Program-made: the position numbers and the translations under genes
Notes under the pieces: model-generated
The model's input: only the letters and a program-made list of their open reading frames with translations
Told to the model about the DNA's origin: nothing
Database searches by the model: none
Assembly: GCF_052162025.1 (NCBI RefSeq)
Contig: NZ_CP197401.1
Coordinates: 4,464,001-4,528,000, forward strand
Length of the DNA stretch: 64,000 nucleotides
Direction: 5' to 3'
Source of the DNA: Methylobacter sp015476545
GTDB taxonomy: Bacteria > Pseudomonadota > Gammaproteobacteria > Methylococcales > Methylomonadaceae
In this document: one piece after another, positions 8,263 through 16,806 of the stretch
Position numbering within the stretch: position 1 is the first letter of the stretch
Layout: each line of letters opens with the position of its first letter

Positions 8263-9752
8263 GGCTGCGGCTCCGGCTTAATGCCCAGCCAGTCTCTGAT
8301 GGCCTGCAGCCACTGCTCGGGGCTGCTGTTCAGCGTCAGCGCCGTGCCGCTGACGCCTCGCTGGAGCCGTGCCAGAAAATCTTTGATGTCCTCCGGCTTG
8401 GCCTGGTCGAACAAGTGTTCGTTGAAGGCGATCAGCCAGGCGAGTTGAAAAGCACTGCTGAGCGGACTCAGCCGGTCCTGCTTGAGAATTTCCCGCAGCA
8501 CGCGCCCGCGTTGAATCCGTGCCTCCATCGAGGCCTCCAGGCGCTGGCCGAAACGGGAAAAGGCTTCCAGCTCCAGAAACTGCAGATAATCCAGCTTCAT
8601 GCGTCCGGCTTGGCTGCTGATGCTCGGATGCTGGGCCTTGCCGCCTATCCGCGAGACCGACTTGGCGATGTCGATGGCGGGGCGGAATCCCGATGCGAAC
8701 AGATTGGCATCCAGATAGATCTGGCCGTCGGTAATGGAGATCAGATTAGTAGGAATATAGGAGGCAATTTCGCCTTGCTGGGTTTCGACGATGGGCAGGG
8801 CCGTCATGCTGCCGCCGCCGTTTTCGGCATTCAGGCAGGTCGAGCGTTCCAGCAGCCGGGAATGCACGAAGAAAATATCGCCGGGATAGGCTTCGCGCCC
8901 GGGCGGGCGGCGCAACAACAGAGACAGTTCGCGGTAGGTCCTGGCGTGGGTCGACAGGTCGTCATAGATGACCAGCGTGTCGCGGCCCTGCGCCATCCAG
9001 TATTCGGCCAGCGCGCAGCCGGCGAACGGCGCAATATATTGCAGGCCGGGCAAGGCGCTGGCTTCGGCCACGACGCAGACGGTGTAGTCCATGGCGCCTT
9101 GTTTTCTCAAGGTTTCAATGGTCTTTACCACGGTCGATCGCTTCTGGCCGATCAGCACATAAATGCAGACCACATTTTTGTCTTTTTGATTGATCACGGT
9201 GTCGATCGCGATCGAACTGCGGCCCAGGCCTTCGTCGCCGATCAGCAATTGCCGCTGGCCTCTGCCGATCGGAATCAGGGTGTCGATGATTTTAATGCCG
9301 GTATACAGCGGTTTATGAACAAAATCCCGGGCGATAATCGGCGGCGATGCTTTTTCCAGACAGCTCCGCCCGACGGAGGCCGGAGCGGGGCTGCCGTCAA
9401 GCGGCGCACCCAAGGGATCGACCACCCGGCCGATGAAAGTGTCTCCGACCGGTATGCTGGGCGCGTTTTTTGACAAACGGACCAGCGTGCCGGCCGTCAG
9501 CGCTTCGGTTTCATACAGCAGGATCGCTCCCACCAGGTCGCGGTTGAGGTCGAACACCATGGCCCGGCTGCCGTCGCCGAAAACCAGGATATCTTCGATG
9601 GCTGCCGAAGGCAGTCCCTTGATCCAGGTAATGCCGTCCCCGACCGTTACGACTGTGCCTTGTTCGGTGACCCGAAGCCCCGGTTGATACTGATCCAGCC
9701 AGGCGCTTTGCTTGTTTACCAGGTCGGCGGCTTCGGACTCAATCAGATCCAT
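8259..9752 (-). CDS. atpA: N-type F-ATPase alpha subunit with unusual Walker A
   Basis: A 497-residue alpha subunit from the ATG at 9752 (an upstream in-frame start at 9782 lies inside atpF; the chosen start begins MDLIESEAADLVNKQ and overlaps atpF by 14 bp). Recognisable parts: GITWIKGLP, GRVVDPLGAPLDG (108-120), TGIKIIDTLIPIGRGQRQLL (151-170), PGREAYPGDIFFVHSRLLER and LISITDGQIYLD. The phosphate-binding loop of the non-catalytic site, normally GDRQTGKT, reads GDEGLGRSS, placing Arg178 at the usual Lys. The DNA codon is CGC on the minus strand. The other operon genes are intact, so this is probably functional divergence rather than decay. Confidence 0.9.
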   Translation of the reverse strand: MDLIESEAADLVNKQSAWLDQYQPGLRVTEQGTVVTVGDGITWIKGLPSAAIEDILVFGDGSRAMVFDLNRDLVGAILLYETEALTAGTLVRLSKNAPSIPVGDTFIGRVVDPLGAPLDGSPAPASVGRSCLEKASPPIIARDFVHKPLYTGIKIIDTLIPIGRGQRQLLIGDEGLGRSSIAIDTVINQKDKNVVCIYVLIGQKRSTVVKTIETLRKQGAMDYTVCVVAEASALPGLQYIAPFAGCALAEYWMAQGRDTLVIYDDLSTHARTYRELSLLLRRPPGREAYPGDIFFVHSRLLERSTCLNAENGGGSMTALPIVETQQGEIASYIPTNLISITDGQIYLDANLFASGFRPAIDIAKSVSRIGGKAQHPSISSQAGRMKLDYLQFLELEAFSRFGQRLEASMEARIQRGRVLREILKQDRLSPLSSAFQLAWLIAFNEHLFDQAKPEDIKDFLARLQRGVSGTALTLNSSPEQWLQAIRDWLGIKPEPQP

Positions 9753-10488
9753 GGTCAATCTCGGCAAAACCGGCCAGCTCATGCTGCAGGTTGGCGTGCA
9801 GGACCCAGGCGCCGATGTCGATGCGCAGGCCGGCGATCAGCTCGGCATCCTGGGCATAATGAAACACATCGGGCCTGTCGATGAGCGCCCCCAGCTTTTG
9901 CTCCAGTTTTTGCCTTAACTCGTCCGGAAGGGGATAGGCGCTGGTAATGAGGATGGACACCGATTTTTCAGCGTCTAGCATTTTCAGGCAGCGCTTGCAT
10001 TCCTCGGGCAATTCATTGAAATGCTCCAGCAGCATGGCGCACAAGCGCGCTTCCAGTTCGGGGCCGGCGGATTGCCGCAGCACCAGACTGGCAAAGCGGG
10101 CGCCGTTCTGCAGCGCTTTTTCTTCAGCTTGACGCTGAATATCATGCTGCTGCCGGGACAGGATGACTTTGGCTTTTTGCCGCTCCTGCTCAAGATCGGC
10201 CTGCAGCTGGTCCATTTGCGTTTTTCTTTCGGCCTCGATTTCCCGCCGCAGTACGCCAAACGCGGCCTGTTTTTCCTGCTCCCACTCGTTTTGCCGGTTT
10301 TCATAGTGTTGGCGCAAATCTTCTGCTTCCTGCCGCAATTTCTGGGCATCGGCCAGTGTCTGGTCGATGTGCTGTTTGCGCCGGGCAATGACGGCCAGCA
10401 CCGGCTTATAGAAAAGCCGTTGCAGGATCCAGATCAGAATCAGGAAATTGGCGATTTCAAGCGCAAAGGTGGTGAAGTTGAATTCCAT
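9739..10488 (-). CDS. atpF: N-type F-ATPase b subunit (long form)
   Basis: A 249-residue peripheral-stalk subunit. One membrane helix near the N-terminus (about residues 5-25, ALEIANFLILIWILQRLFYKP) is followed by a long charged coiled coil to about residue 150 and a globular C-terminal region. Ordinary b subunits are about 156 residues. There is no separate delta gene in the operon, and N-ATPase b subunits are known to be long, so the C-terminal about 90 residues probably replace delta (inference). The stop lies inside the atpA start region; atpE lies 15 bp upstream. Confidence 0.87.
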   Translation of the reverse strand: MEFNFTTFALEIANFLILIWILQRLFYKPVLAVIARRKQHIDQTLADAQKLRQEAEDLRQHYENRQNEWEQEKQAAFGVLRREIEAERKTQMDQLQADLEQERQKAKVILSRQQHDIQRQAEEKALQNGARFASLVLRQSAGPELEARLCAMLLEHFNELPEECKRCLKMLDAEKSVSILITSAYPLPDELRQKLEQKLGALIDRPDVFHYAQDAELIAGLRIDIGAWVLHANLQHELAGFAEIDHGSD

Positions 10489-10503
10489 GATTGTCTGGAT
10501 TGA

Positions 10504-10770
10504 TTACTTGGCGATGAGCTCGAGCAATGGGTTTCTGAACAAGACGATCAGAATAATCACCAGACAGTAGATAGCCAGCGATTCGATCATCGCCAGTCCG
10601 ATAAACAACGTCCGCATGAGCGACTGTTCCGATTCCGGCTGACGGGCCAGTGACTCCAGCGCGCTGCTGATCGCTTTTCCCATGGCCAGCGCCGGCATCA
10701 TGACGCCTATGGCGATGCCGATAATGGCGGCAATGGTGGAGCCGAACACGATTAAGGCGATGTCTGTCAT
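10504..10770 (-). CDS. atpE: N-type F-ATPase c subunit (rotor ring)
   Basis: An 88-residue two-helix proteolipid. The loop LARQPE (residues 41-46) anchors alignment to other c subunits. Helix 2 reads AMIESLAIYCLV, giving the ion-carrying Glu63 with Ser64 and Tyr68 in the spacing of the Na+-binding rings of Ilyobacter (E65, S66, Y70). The helix-1 ligand (Gln32 in Ilyobacter, 13 residues before the loop Arg) is Met30 here. The site thus keeps only part of the Na+ signature, and ion preference is uncertain. The start overlaps the atpB stop by 4 bp. Confidence 0.9.
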   Translation of the reverse strand: MTDIALIVFGSTIAAIIGIAIGVMMPALAMGKAISSALESLARQPESEQSLMRTLFIGLAMIESLAIYCLVIILIVLFRNPLLELIAK

Positions 10771-11438
10771 AACTGTTCCTGTCTATTGAATTGTTGGGAT
10801 TGTATCGCACCGGCCAGATAAATCAGTGCTAACATGCCAAAGATATAAGCCTGCACCAGCGCTTCGATAATATGCAGCATCAGAATCGGCACCGGCGCGA
10901 GAAAACCTGCGACCAGCAAAATGAGCATCGCCGCCATTTCCAGACTCATCATGTTGCCGAACAGACGAATCGCCAGCGCCAGCGTTCGGGTCAATTCGCT
11001 GATGATGTGAAAAGGCAGCAAAATCGGGCTGGGCGCCAGGTAATGATGCAGGTATTTTTTAAGCCCTTGGATCTTGATGCCGAACCAGTGCACCGAAAAA
11101 AACACCAGCACGGCCAGCGCCGAAGTGACCGAAAGATCGCGTGTCGGCGAATGCAGGCCGGGTATTAAGCTGAGCAGATTGGCGACAATCAGAAACAGCC
11201 ATAAGGTCGCGATAAAAGGCATGATCTGCCGGCCGTACACCGGCTCGACCGCGGAAATGGCTTCCTCCAGCGCGGAAACGACGCCTTCCACCACCGTTTG
11301 CAGTGGGCCCGGCATCATGTCCAGATGCCGGGTGGCAAGCCAGGACAGCACAGCAGCGGACAGCATGATGCCCCAGGTGGTCAGGATGGATAAACTGACA
11401 GCCAGCGGCCCGAGCTCAAAAACAAATTCACTTTCCAT
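10767..11438 (-). CDS. atpB: N-type F-ATPase a subunit
   Basis: A 223-residue multi-pass stator subunit that forms the ion half-channels. The essential stator arginine is visible in ELTRTLALAIRLFGNMMSLE (about 140-160). Other helices: LFLIVANLLSLIPGL and the C-terminal AYIFGMLALIYLAGAI. The N-terminus contains the ATRHLDMMPGPLQTVVEGVV stretch of the alternate-ATPase subfamily. The start is only 34 bp from the atpQ stop, so no atpR gene fits between them. Confidence 0.9.
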   Translation of the reverse strand: MESEFVFELGPLAVSLSILTTWGIMLSAAVLSWLATRHLDMMPGPLQTVVEGVVSALEEAISAVEPVYGRQIMPFIATLWLFLIVANLLSLIPGLHSPTRDLSVTSALAVLVFFSVHWFGIKIQGLKKYLHHYLAPSPILLPFHIISELTRTLALAIRLFGNMMSLEMAAMLILLVAGFLAPVPILMLHIIEALVQAYIFGMLALIYLAGAIQSQQFNRQEQL

Positions 11439-11472
11439 GATTTAACCTTACCAAAGAGGCCATTCAAAAACT

Positions 11473-11745
11473 CTATTTATTTTGAATGAGAAAATAAACG
11501 TTAAAAATGCCGACCACAATGCCGGCAAACATCAAGCTGAAAGTCCAGCATATCGGAGAGCCCGGCATAATGCTGTCCAGCCAGTGGCCCAGGTAGACGC
11601 CGCCTATGATGGGCAGTACCATGACCAGTCCAAGCGTTCCGAGAAAGACCGTTTGCGCAAGCAGATTCGGGCGTTCCCGCTCCGCCTTTTTCATACGTTT
11701 GACCTGATTGTCTACCTGCTGTTTTAATCGCCGCCGGTGCGTCAT
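11473..11745 (-). CDS. atpQ: N-ATPase accessory membrane protein AtpQ (AtpZ/AtpI-like)
   Basis: A 90-residue protein with a basic N-terminus (MTHRRRLKQQVDNQVKRMKK) and two membrane helices, LGTLGLVMVLPIIGGVYLGHWLD and CWTFSLMFAGIVVGIFNVYFL. This is the 'F1F0-ATPase gene 1' family, thought to help c-ring assembly or Mg2+/Ca2+ supply. The ATG at 11745 overlaps the atpC stop as ATGA; a GTG four codons upstream is less likely. Its position directly after atpC is as expected for N-ATPase operons. Confidence 0.85.
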   Translation of the reverse strand: MTHRRRLKQQVDNQVKRMKKAERERPNLLAQTVFLGTLGLVMVLPIIGGVYLGHWLDSIMPGSPICWTFSLMFAGIVVGIFNVYFLIQNK

Positions 11746-12143
11746 AGCATTTCCCACTTGAGCGCCCTGAGCCGGGCCAGCATGGCCTGTTCCATTTTTT
11801 GCAGGCTGGTCTTGGTCGCGCGCAGATCTTCTTCCTCGGCTATGAATTGCTGTTCCAGTAATGCGCTGATGCGGTCGAGATCTGTATCTACCATGAAGCG
11901 CCGCGTGCTGAGCGTCAGCTCGTTATTGTTGAAATACAGGACTGCGCCGGGCAATGCCAGGTATTGCCAATCCTCTTCGTCTTGCCGAAAGCGCGCCAGA
12001 CCGAAGACGAGCGTGGTCATGAACCGGGCATGGTTGGCGCGAATGCCGAAGTTGCCCGACGCATCCTCGCCGATGAAGGCCGTCACGCCCGTTATGCGCT
12101 GTTCCTGGGTGGCATCGTATAATTGCAGTGCGAATGCTGTCAT
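11742..12143 (-). CDS. atpC: N-type F-ATPase epsilon subunit
   Basis: A 133-residue subunit starting MTAFALQLYDATQEQRI. The N-terminal beta-sandwich includes GEDASGNFGIRANHARFMTTL and LALPGAVLYFNNNELTLST, and two C-terminal helices finish the protein. Epsilon joins gamma to the c-ring and can brake ATP hydrolysis. I chose the ATG at 12143, which overlaps the atpD stop (ATGA); the longer frame starting at 12176 would overlap atpD by 37 bp. Confidence 0.88.
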   Translation of the reverse strand: MTAFALQLYDATQEQRITGVTAFIGEDASGNFGIRANHARFMTTLVFGLARFRQDEEDWQYLALPGAVLYFNNNELTLSTRRFMVDTDLDRISALLEQQFIAEEEDLRATKTSLQKMEQAMLARLRALKWEML

Positions 12144-13534
12144 GCCGGTTCCTGCATGCTGCCGCGCATATAACATTGGGCTTCGGGCAAATCATCATAG
12201 TCCCCGGCCAGAAAAGCCTCGCAGTCGGTCAAGGTCTGCTCGAGCGGAACCGAGACGCCGGTTTGCCGAGTGTGCTGGGCCAGAACCGCAAACGGCTGGG
12301 TCAGATAGCGCTGCAATTTGCGGGCGCGCATGACGATTTTCCGGTCCCGTTCGGACAATTCCTCGATGCCCAGCATGGCGATGATATCTTCCAGTTCCTC
12401 ATAGCGCGCCAGATGTTCGCGCACGCTTTCGGCCACGTTGTAATGGCGGTCGCCCAGAGTATGGCGATCCATCAGGTGACTGCCGGAGCGCAGCGGGTCG
12501 ACGGCGGGGTAAATGCCTTTGCTGGCCTGGTCCCGGGACAGGATGACGGTGGTATCCAGATGGCTGAGGATAGCGCTGACCGCCGGATCGGTCATATCGT
12601 CCGCCGGCACGTAGACGGCCTGAACCGATGTGATGGAGCCGTGACGGCTGGACAGAATGCGGTCCTGCAGCTCGGCGACTTCCGTGGTCAGGGTCGGCTG
12701 GTAACCCACCGTGGCCGGCATGCGGCCGAGCAGGCTCGACACCTCGCTGCCGGCCTGCACGAACCGGAAGACGTTGTCCATCACGAACAGGACTTCCTTG
12801 TGCAGGGTATCGCGCAGGTATTCGGCATAAGTCAGAGCCGACAGTCCGACGCGGAAGCGCACGCCGGGCGATTCGTCCATTTGCCCGAACACCATCAGGG
12901 TGTCGGACATGACCTTGGCCTGCTCCATTTCCCGCCATAATTCATGGGCTTCGCGAATGCGCTCGCCGACGCCGGCAAACACGGAAACGCCCTGGTGAAT
13001 CGCCGAAACCGCATGGATGAATTCCATCACCAGTACCGTTTTGCCGACACCGGCGCCGCCGAACAGCCCGGTTTTGCCGCCTTTGACGAAAGGGCACAGC
13101 AGATCGATGACCTTGATGCCGGTCTGCAGAATGCCGCTGATGCCGGTCGCTTCCGACAAGGCCAGCGGTTTCGAATGGATATTGCGGAATTCAGTTTGAG
13201 GCAGCGGACTGCCGCCGTCCAGCGGCTCGCCGAAGATGTTCAATAACCGCCCCAGACATTGCCTGGAAACGGGAAGCTGCAGCGGCGCGCCGGTGTCGTA
13301 AACAGTCAAGCCCCGGCTCAGGCCCGCCGTGCCGTGCAGCGTAATCGCCCTGACATGCCTTTCATCGAGATGCTGATGCACTTCGAACATGTAGACGGTA
13401 TGATCGAAACGGGTGCATAAAGCCTGGCGCAAGGGCGGCAGCCGGTCGCAGTCGATAATGACCACAGGGCCATGAATTTCGGCGATGATCCCGATCGGAT
13501 GTCGATCTTCTTGTTGAACCGGCAAACTATTCAA
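12140..13534 (-). CDS. atpD: N-type F-ATPase beta subunit (catalytic)
   Basis: A 464-residue catalytic subunit and first gene of the operon; beta-first order is the signature of N-ATPases. Walker A GGAGVGKT is at 159-166, the catalytic Glu lies in GVGERIREAHELW, Walker B in VLFVMDNVFRF, and the DELSEED-like segment reads GIEELSERD. The alternate-ATPase subfamily also shows in RLPPLRQALCTRF. Unlike alpha, the beta nucleotide site looks intact. The promoter should lie in 13535-13871, shared with the divergent CTERM gene. Confidence 0.92.
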   Translation of the reverse strand: MNSLPVQQEDRHPIGIIAEIHGPVVIIDCDRLPPLRQALCTRFDHTVYMFEVHQHLDERHVRAITLHGTAGLSRGLTVYDTGAPLQLPVSRQCLGRLLNIFGEPLDGGSPLPQTEFRNIHSKPLALSEATGISGILQTGIKVIDLLCPFVKGGKTGLFGGAGVGKTVLVMEFIHAVSAIHQGVSVFAGVGERIREAHELWREMEQAKVMSDTLMVFGQMDESPGVRFRVGLSALTYAEYLRDTLHKEVLFVMDNVFRFVQAGSEVSSLLGRMPATVGYQPTLTTEVAELQDRILSSRHGSITSVQAVYVPADDMTDPAVSAILSHLDTTVILSRDQASKGIYPAVDPLRSGSHLMDRHTLGDRHYNVAESVREHLARYEELEDIIAMLGIEELSERDRKIVMRARKLQRYLTQPFAVLAQHTRQTGVSVPLEQTLTDCEAFLAGDYDDLPEAQCYMRGSMQEPA

Positions 13535-13871
13535 TGGTACTCGCTCCGCTGATTGATGATGGATGCGCCCGACGCTTTCATCTTCCGGAATAACTCCTCC
13601 GCGCCTTGATTATTAGTATTACAAAACGCAGTCCTCACGGCAACGGGAGATGCCCAAGTTTTGTGTCTATGAAGAATCATGCATTTTTATCTCTGAACCG
13701 GAAGTCGCCTGCCATTAATCCGATTCTGTGAGATGCTTCTCAACACAAATCAAAAGTATGGTCTAGCCTAGCGGCCTGCCTATGTGGCAGGTATGCCCGT
13801 CATCTTTTGCGATGGCAAGAGATCAAGCATACGCTCAATTCAAATACTTTAATAAAAATCAGGATTTAAAA
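13535..13871. other. Divergent intergenic region between atpD and the CTERM protein gene
   Basis: This 337-bp stretch must hold the N-ATPase promoter (minus) and that of the secreted protein (plus). I see no clear -35/-10 pair. An in-frame ATG at 13782 would extend the plus-strand gene upstream, but the stretch lacks a ribosome-binding site and signal-peptide features, so I treat it as non-coding. Confidence 0.4.
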
Positions 13872-14576
13872 ATGGATTTAAAAATGAAGAAAAAACATTC
13901 CTTAACGCTATTGGCATTGGGACCGATGCTGTCACTCAATGCCAACGCCGCATTTATTAATGGCAGCTTTGAAACGCCGCGTTTTACGCCGGGTACTGCC
14001 GACTGGACGCTCTACTCTGACAGCACCGAAGGAATAGGCTGGAAAACCACCGCTACTGACCACCAAATTGAGTTATGGAGCGATAACTTTCAAGGAGTCG
14101 CCGCTTATGATGGCGCCCAGTTTGCGGAATTGAACGCCAATCAGGTCTCCGCGCTCTACCAGGATGTTGCCGGCATCGCAACGAACAGCATTGTTGACTT
14201 TCATTTCGCTCACCGCGGCAGGCTAGGCGTCGACACCATGCAATTGGATATCGTTGACCTGGGGGCTGACAACCTGTTCGGAAGCGGAGACGATATTACA
14301 TTGTTCAGTAGCCAATACAGCGATGACAACACGGCTTGGGGCTTTTACACCAGCAGTGGTCTGGCACCCATCGTTGCATTAGGCAATACCCTTCGTTTCT
14401 CATATGTCTCGATTTCGGCGGCAGGCGGTAACCCGGCTGTCGGCAACTTCATTGATGCGGCCGACTTTGGCGTTGGCGTAAATGATCCTTCGCTCGTACC
14501 CGTTCCTGCCGCCTTCTGGTTATTCGGTTCGGCACTGGCCGGATTGGGCGTTTTCGGCAAACGCCGCACAGCCTAA
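13872..14576 (+). CDS. Secreted protein with VPxPA-CTERM sorting signal
   Basis: A 234-residue exported protein. A Lys-rich start and hydrophobic segment (KKKHSLTLLALGPMLSLNANA) form a signal peptide, followed by a beta-rich domain opening FINGSFETPRF. The C-terminus has VPVPAAFWLFGSALAGLGVF then KRRTA: a VPxPA motif, membrane helix and basic tail, i.e. an exosortase (PEP-CTERM-type) sorting signal. It is expected to be processed and released or anchored with exopolysaccharide. The ATG at 13872 sits 7 bp after AGGA; 13884 is an alternative. A terminator follows at 14641. Confidence 0.85.
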   Translation: MDLKMKKKHSLTLLALGPMLSLNANAAFINGSFETPRFTPGTADWTLYSDSTEGIGWKTTATDHQIELWSDNFQGVAAYDGAQFAELNANQVSALYQDVAGIATNSIVDFHFAHRGRLGVDTMQLDIVDLGADNLFGSGDDITLFSSQYSDDNTAWGFYTSSGLAPIVALGNTLRFSYVSISAAGGNPAVGNFIDAADFGVGVNDPSLVPVPAAFWLFGSALAGLGVFGKRRTA

Positions 14577-14640
14577 GATATCAACCGAAATGGCACGGCC
14601 TGTTCAGCCGGAAACCTAAGATTGCCGCACGATAAAGAAG

Positions 14641-14671
14641 CCCGCCCGGCGAAAGCTGCGGCGGGTTTTTA
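14641..14671 (+). terminator. Rho-independent terminator of the CTERM gene
   Basis: CCCGCC (14641-14646) pairs with GGCGGG (14660-14665) and is followed by five T. It lies 65 bp after the CTERM stop. Confidence 0.8.
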
Positions 14672-14807
14672 TTTCTCTTCTCGTTTGTGGAATATTGCCG
14701 GCCGCCATCGTTAGTTTGACAGGATGTATCCCGGGATGAGATACATCAATTGCAACCGATGCGCTTCCACATGTCGGCGCCTCTTATAGCCTTAAGGAAG
14801 ATCGAAA

Positions 14808-15278
14808 ATGACTATTGCGATTAAGCCGGCAGCACCGGAACAATCCCCTGCCATAGCAGAAATGGTGGGACAGCTGCTGGCAGAAATAATGAGCAGAATC
14901 GATGTAAAAGCTTTCAACTTTGATCGTAACCAAACTGCGGAAAGACTGCGGCAGTTTTTGGTGGATCAGAAATACTTCGTGTTTGTGGCAGAAGACGCAG
15001 GCAAGCCGGTGGGATTCATAGCGCTTTATGAAAGCTATGCGCTCTATGCTGAAGGAGCGTTTGGAACAATAGCGGAGCTTTATGTACGCCCTCAATACCG
15101 TTCAAAAGGCGTCGGTAAAAAACTCATCGGCAGGGCAAGAGAGCTTGCCGCGGCGAAGGAGTGGACCCGGCTCGAAGTCACGACGCCGCCTCTTCCCCAG
15201 TTTGAAAGAACGCTCGAATTCTACGGGAAAGAAAGATTCACTATTACAGGCGGCCGCAAGCTCAAGGCAGGCCTGTAA
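14808..15278 (+). CDS. GNAT family N-acetyltransferase
   Basis: A 156-residue acetyltransferase. The acetyl-CoA site is IAELYVRPQYRSKGVGKKLI (about 87-106), where RSKGVG is the Q/RxxGxG/A loop; it is followed by RLEVTTPPLPQFERTLEFYGKER. The N-terminal IKPAAPEQSPAIAEMV is typical. Substrate unknown. ATG preceded by AAGGAAG. It stands alone between the CTERM gene and a convergent SDR gene. Confidence 0.82.
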   Translation: MTIAIKPAAPEQSPAIAEMVGQLLAEIMSRIDVKAFNFDRNQTAERLRQFLVDQKYFVFVAEDAGKPVGFIALYESYALYAEGAFGTIAELYVRPQYRSKGVGKKLIGRARELAAAKEWTRLEVTTPPLPQFERTLEFYGKERFTITGGRKLKAGL

Positions 15279-15417
15279 TGGACAAGCCTGGAGATTGCTT
15301 TGAAAGGCTGCGTTCTCTTCCGTTGCGCTCCTGGCAAGCCGCCCCGTGTCAAGATGAACCTGCCAGCCAGGCGTTTGTGCCGATACTCACAAAAGCCGAT
15401 GAGCTGATTGTCGGTAA

Positions 15418-16461
15418 TTATTTTACAGCCGCTACCAGCTTCTTCGGCTTAATCTCAGCAAATGAGCCGCGTTCCTTGATATATAACCCCGCCAGAAAAG
15501 CGCCGCCGACCATTAACATACTCCATAGAAGAGGATGAAATTTGGTTTGTTGATACAGGCTATTTTCCAGAACGAAGCGCTCTTCCGCGCCTCGCTCATG
15601 TAGTCTGGAATTGGTTGCATAAAGGCCGTCAGACCGGTTTGCCTCTGCCTTTTTGCCCGAGTTCTGCCTTGAATCGATCATGGCTTCATTCATTTTCTCA
15701 TAGAGGCGGGGCGTGTGCAGGGCCATGGCAGAATTAAGCTTCGCCATGTCGCCGACAAAAAATTCCCGTTTCGCGTGTTCAGCGCAGTAAAGGATAGCTT
15801 CGGCGACGAGCTCCGGCGCATACACCGGCACCGGCAGCTTCGGCTCATACGGCAGGTAATTTCTTGCATCCTCAGGAAATGGCGTGTGAATCGCTGTCGG
15901 TTTAATCAGCGTCACGGATACCGGCAGGCCATCAGCTTCAAGTTCTATGCGCAGACTGTTGGTGAACCCTTTGACGGCGTGTTTTGAAGCCGCATAAAGG
16001 CCTTGCAGCGGCAAGGAAGCATCGGAAGCTTCGCTGCCTACATTAATGAGCGCTCCGCCTTTGCTGCGCAAATGCTCCACAGCGATCTTGGAGCCGTTGA
16101 CCACGCCCCACAGATTCGTTTCGAACAAACGGCGCAAATCTTCCTCCGGCACGTCCATTATTCGTCCGTAAATGGAGACGCCCGCATTATTCACCCAAGT
16201 GTCATAACCGCCAAACTCGGCGATGGCTTTATCCGATGCGGCCTGCAGCGCACTTTTGTTGGCCACGTCCGCAACCGCATAAATGGCCTGTCCGCCAGCG
16301 GCGATTATTTCATCCGTCAAATCGCGCAGCGCTTTCTCATTCCGTGCAACAAGGGCCACTTTGGCGCCCTCTTTCGCCGCCAGACGCGCCGTCGTCAGGC
16401 CGATACCTGAAGTGGCGCCCGTAATCACCAGAGTTTGTTCTGCTAACGGTTTTAAATTCAT
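15418..16461 (-). CDS. SDR family oxidoreductase with C-terminal membrane anchor
   Basis: A 347-residue short-chain dehydrogenase. The NAD(P)-binding TGATSGIG is at 14-21, then NNAGVSIYG, the catalytic Ser in INVGSEASD and YAASKHAVKGF with the Tyr/Lys pair near 160. About 80 residues beyond the usual SDR core end in a predicted membrane helix LLWSMLMVGGAFLAGLYI. The domain order suggests a membrane-bound reductase of unknown substrate. Confidence 0.85.
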   Translation of the reverse strand: MNLKPLAEQTLVITGATSGIGLTTARLAAKEGAKVALVARNEKALRDLTDEIIAAGGQAIYAVADVANKSALQAASDKAIAEFGGYDTWVNNAGVSIYGRIMDVPEEDLRRLFETNLWGVVNGSKIAVEHLRSKGGALINVGSEASDASLPLQGLYAASKHAVKGFTNSLRIELEADGLPVSVTLIKPTAIHTPFPEDARNYLPYEPKLPVPVYAPELVAEAILYCAEHAKREFFVGDMAKLNSAMALHTPRLYEKMNEAMIDSRQNSGKKAEANRSDGLYATNSRLHERGAEERFVLENSLYQQTKFHPLLWSMLMVGGAFLAGLYIKERGSFAEIKPKKLVAAVK

Positions 16462-16806
16462 ATGCTTGCCTCGTGTCTGTGTCTCCGGTTTACATTCGCC
16501 TTGTTACAAGACGGGAGGTTAACTCATCAGAAAATACCAACTGAATCAGCACACAGCATCGATGCCTCGCTTCAAGCCCATGAATTTTTTTATTCAGCGG
16601 CAACAGCTGGCATTTCTAACGGGCAAACAAGGTTAGTCCTTTATCAGAAAATTTCCGTGCGGTATCCAACCGACATCCAGTAAAGTACCCGCAGGTTTTG
16701 ACAGTTAGCTCGACGGCGTTATGGGTGCGGGCTTGATCTTTCAGTCTTCTCATAACAGCCGAACCGGAAGCGCAAGAGCCTGCTGCGCTTTGGGCCAGCA
16801 GGCCAT
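16462..16806. other. Intergenic region with a short thioesterase-like relic
   Basis: This 345-bp gap holds no full gene. On the minus strand, 16731-16790 can be read as AGSCASGSAVMRRLKDQ, closely matching the C-terminus of the interrupted thioesterase at 17490 (ATCTSSSAVMRRLKG). The DNA is similar as well (CTCATAACAGC is shared). It looks like the 3' scrap of a second copy; the remainder is not recognisable. Confidence 0.4.
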
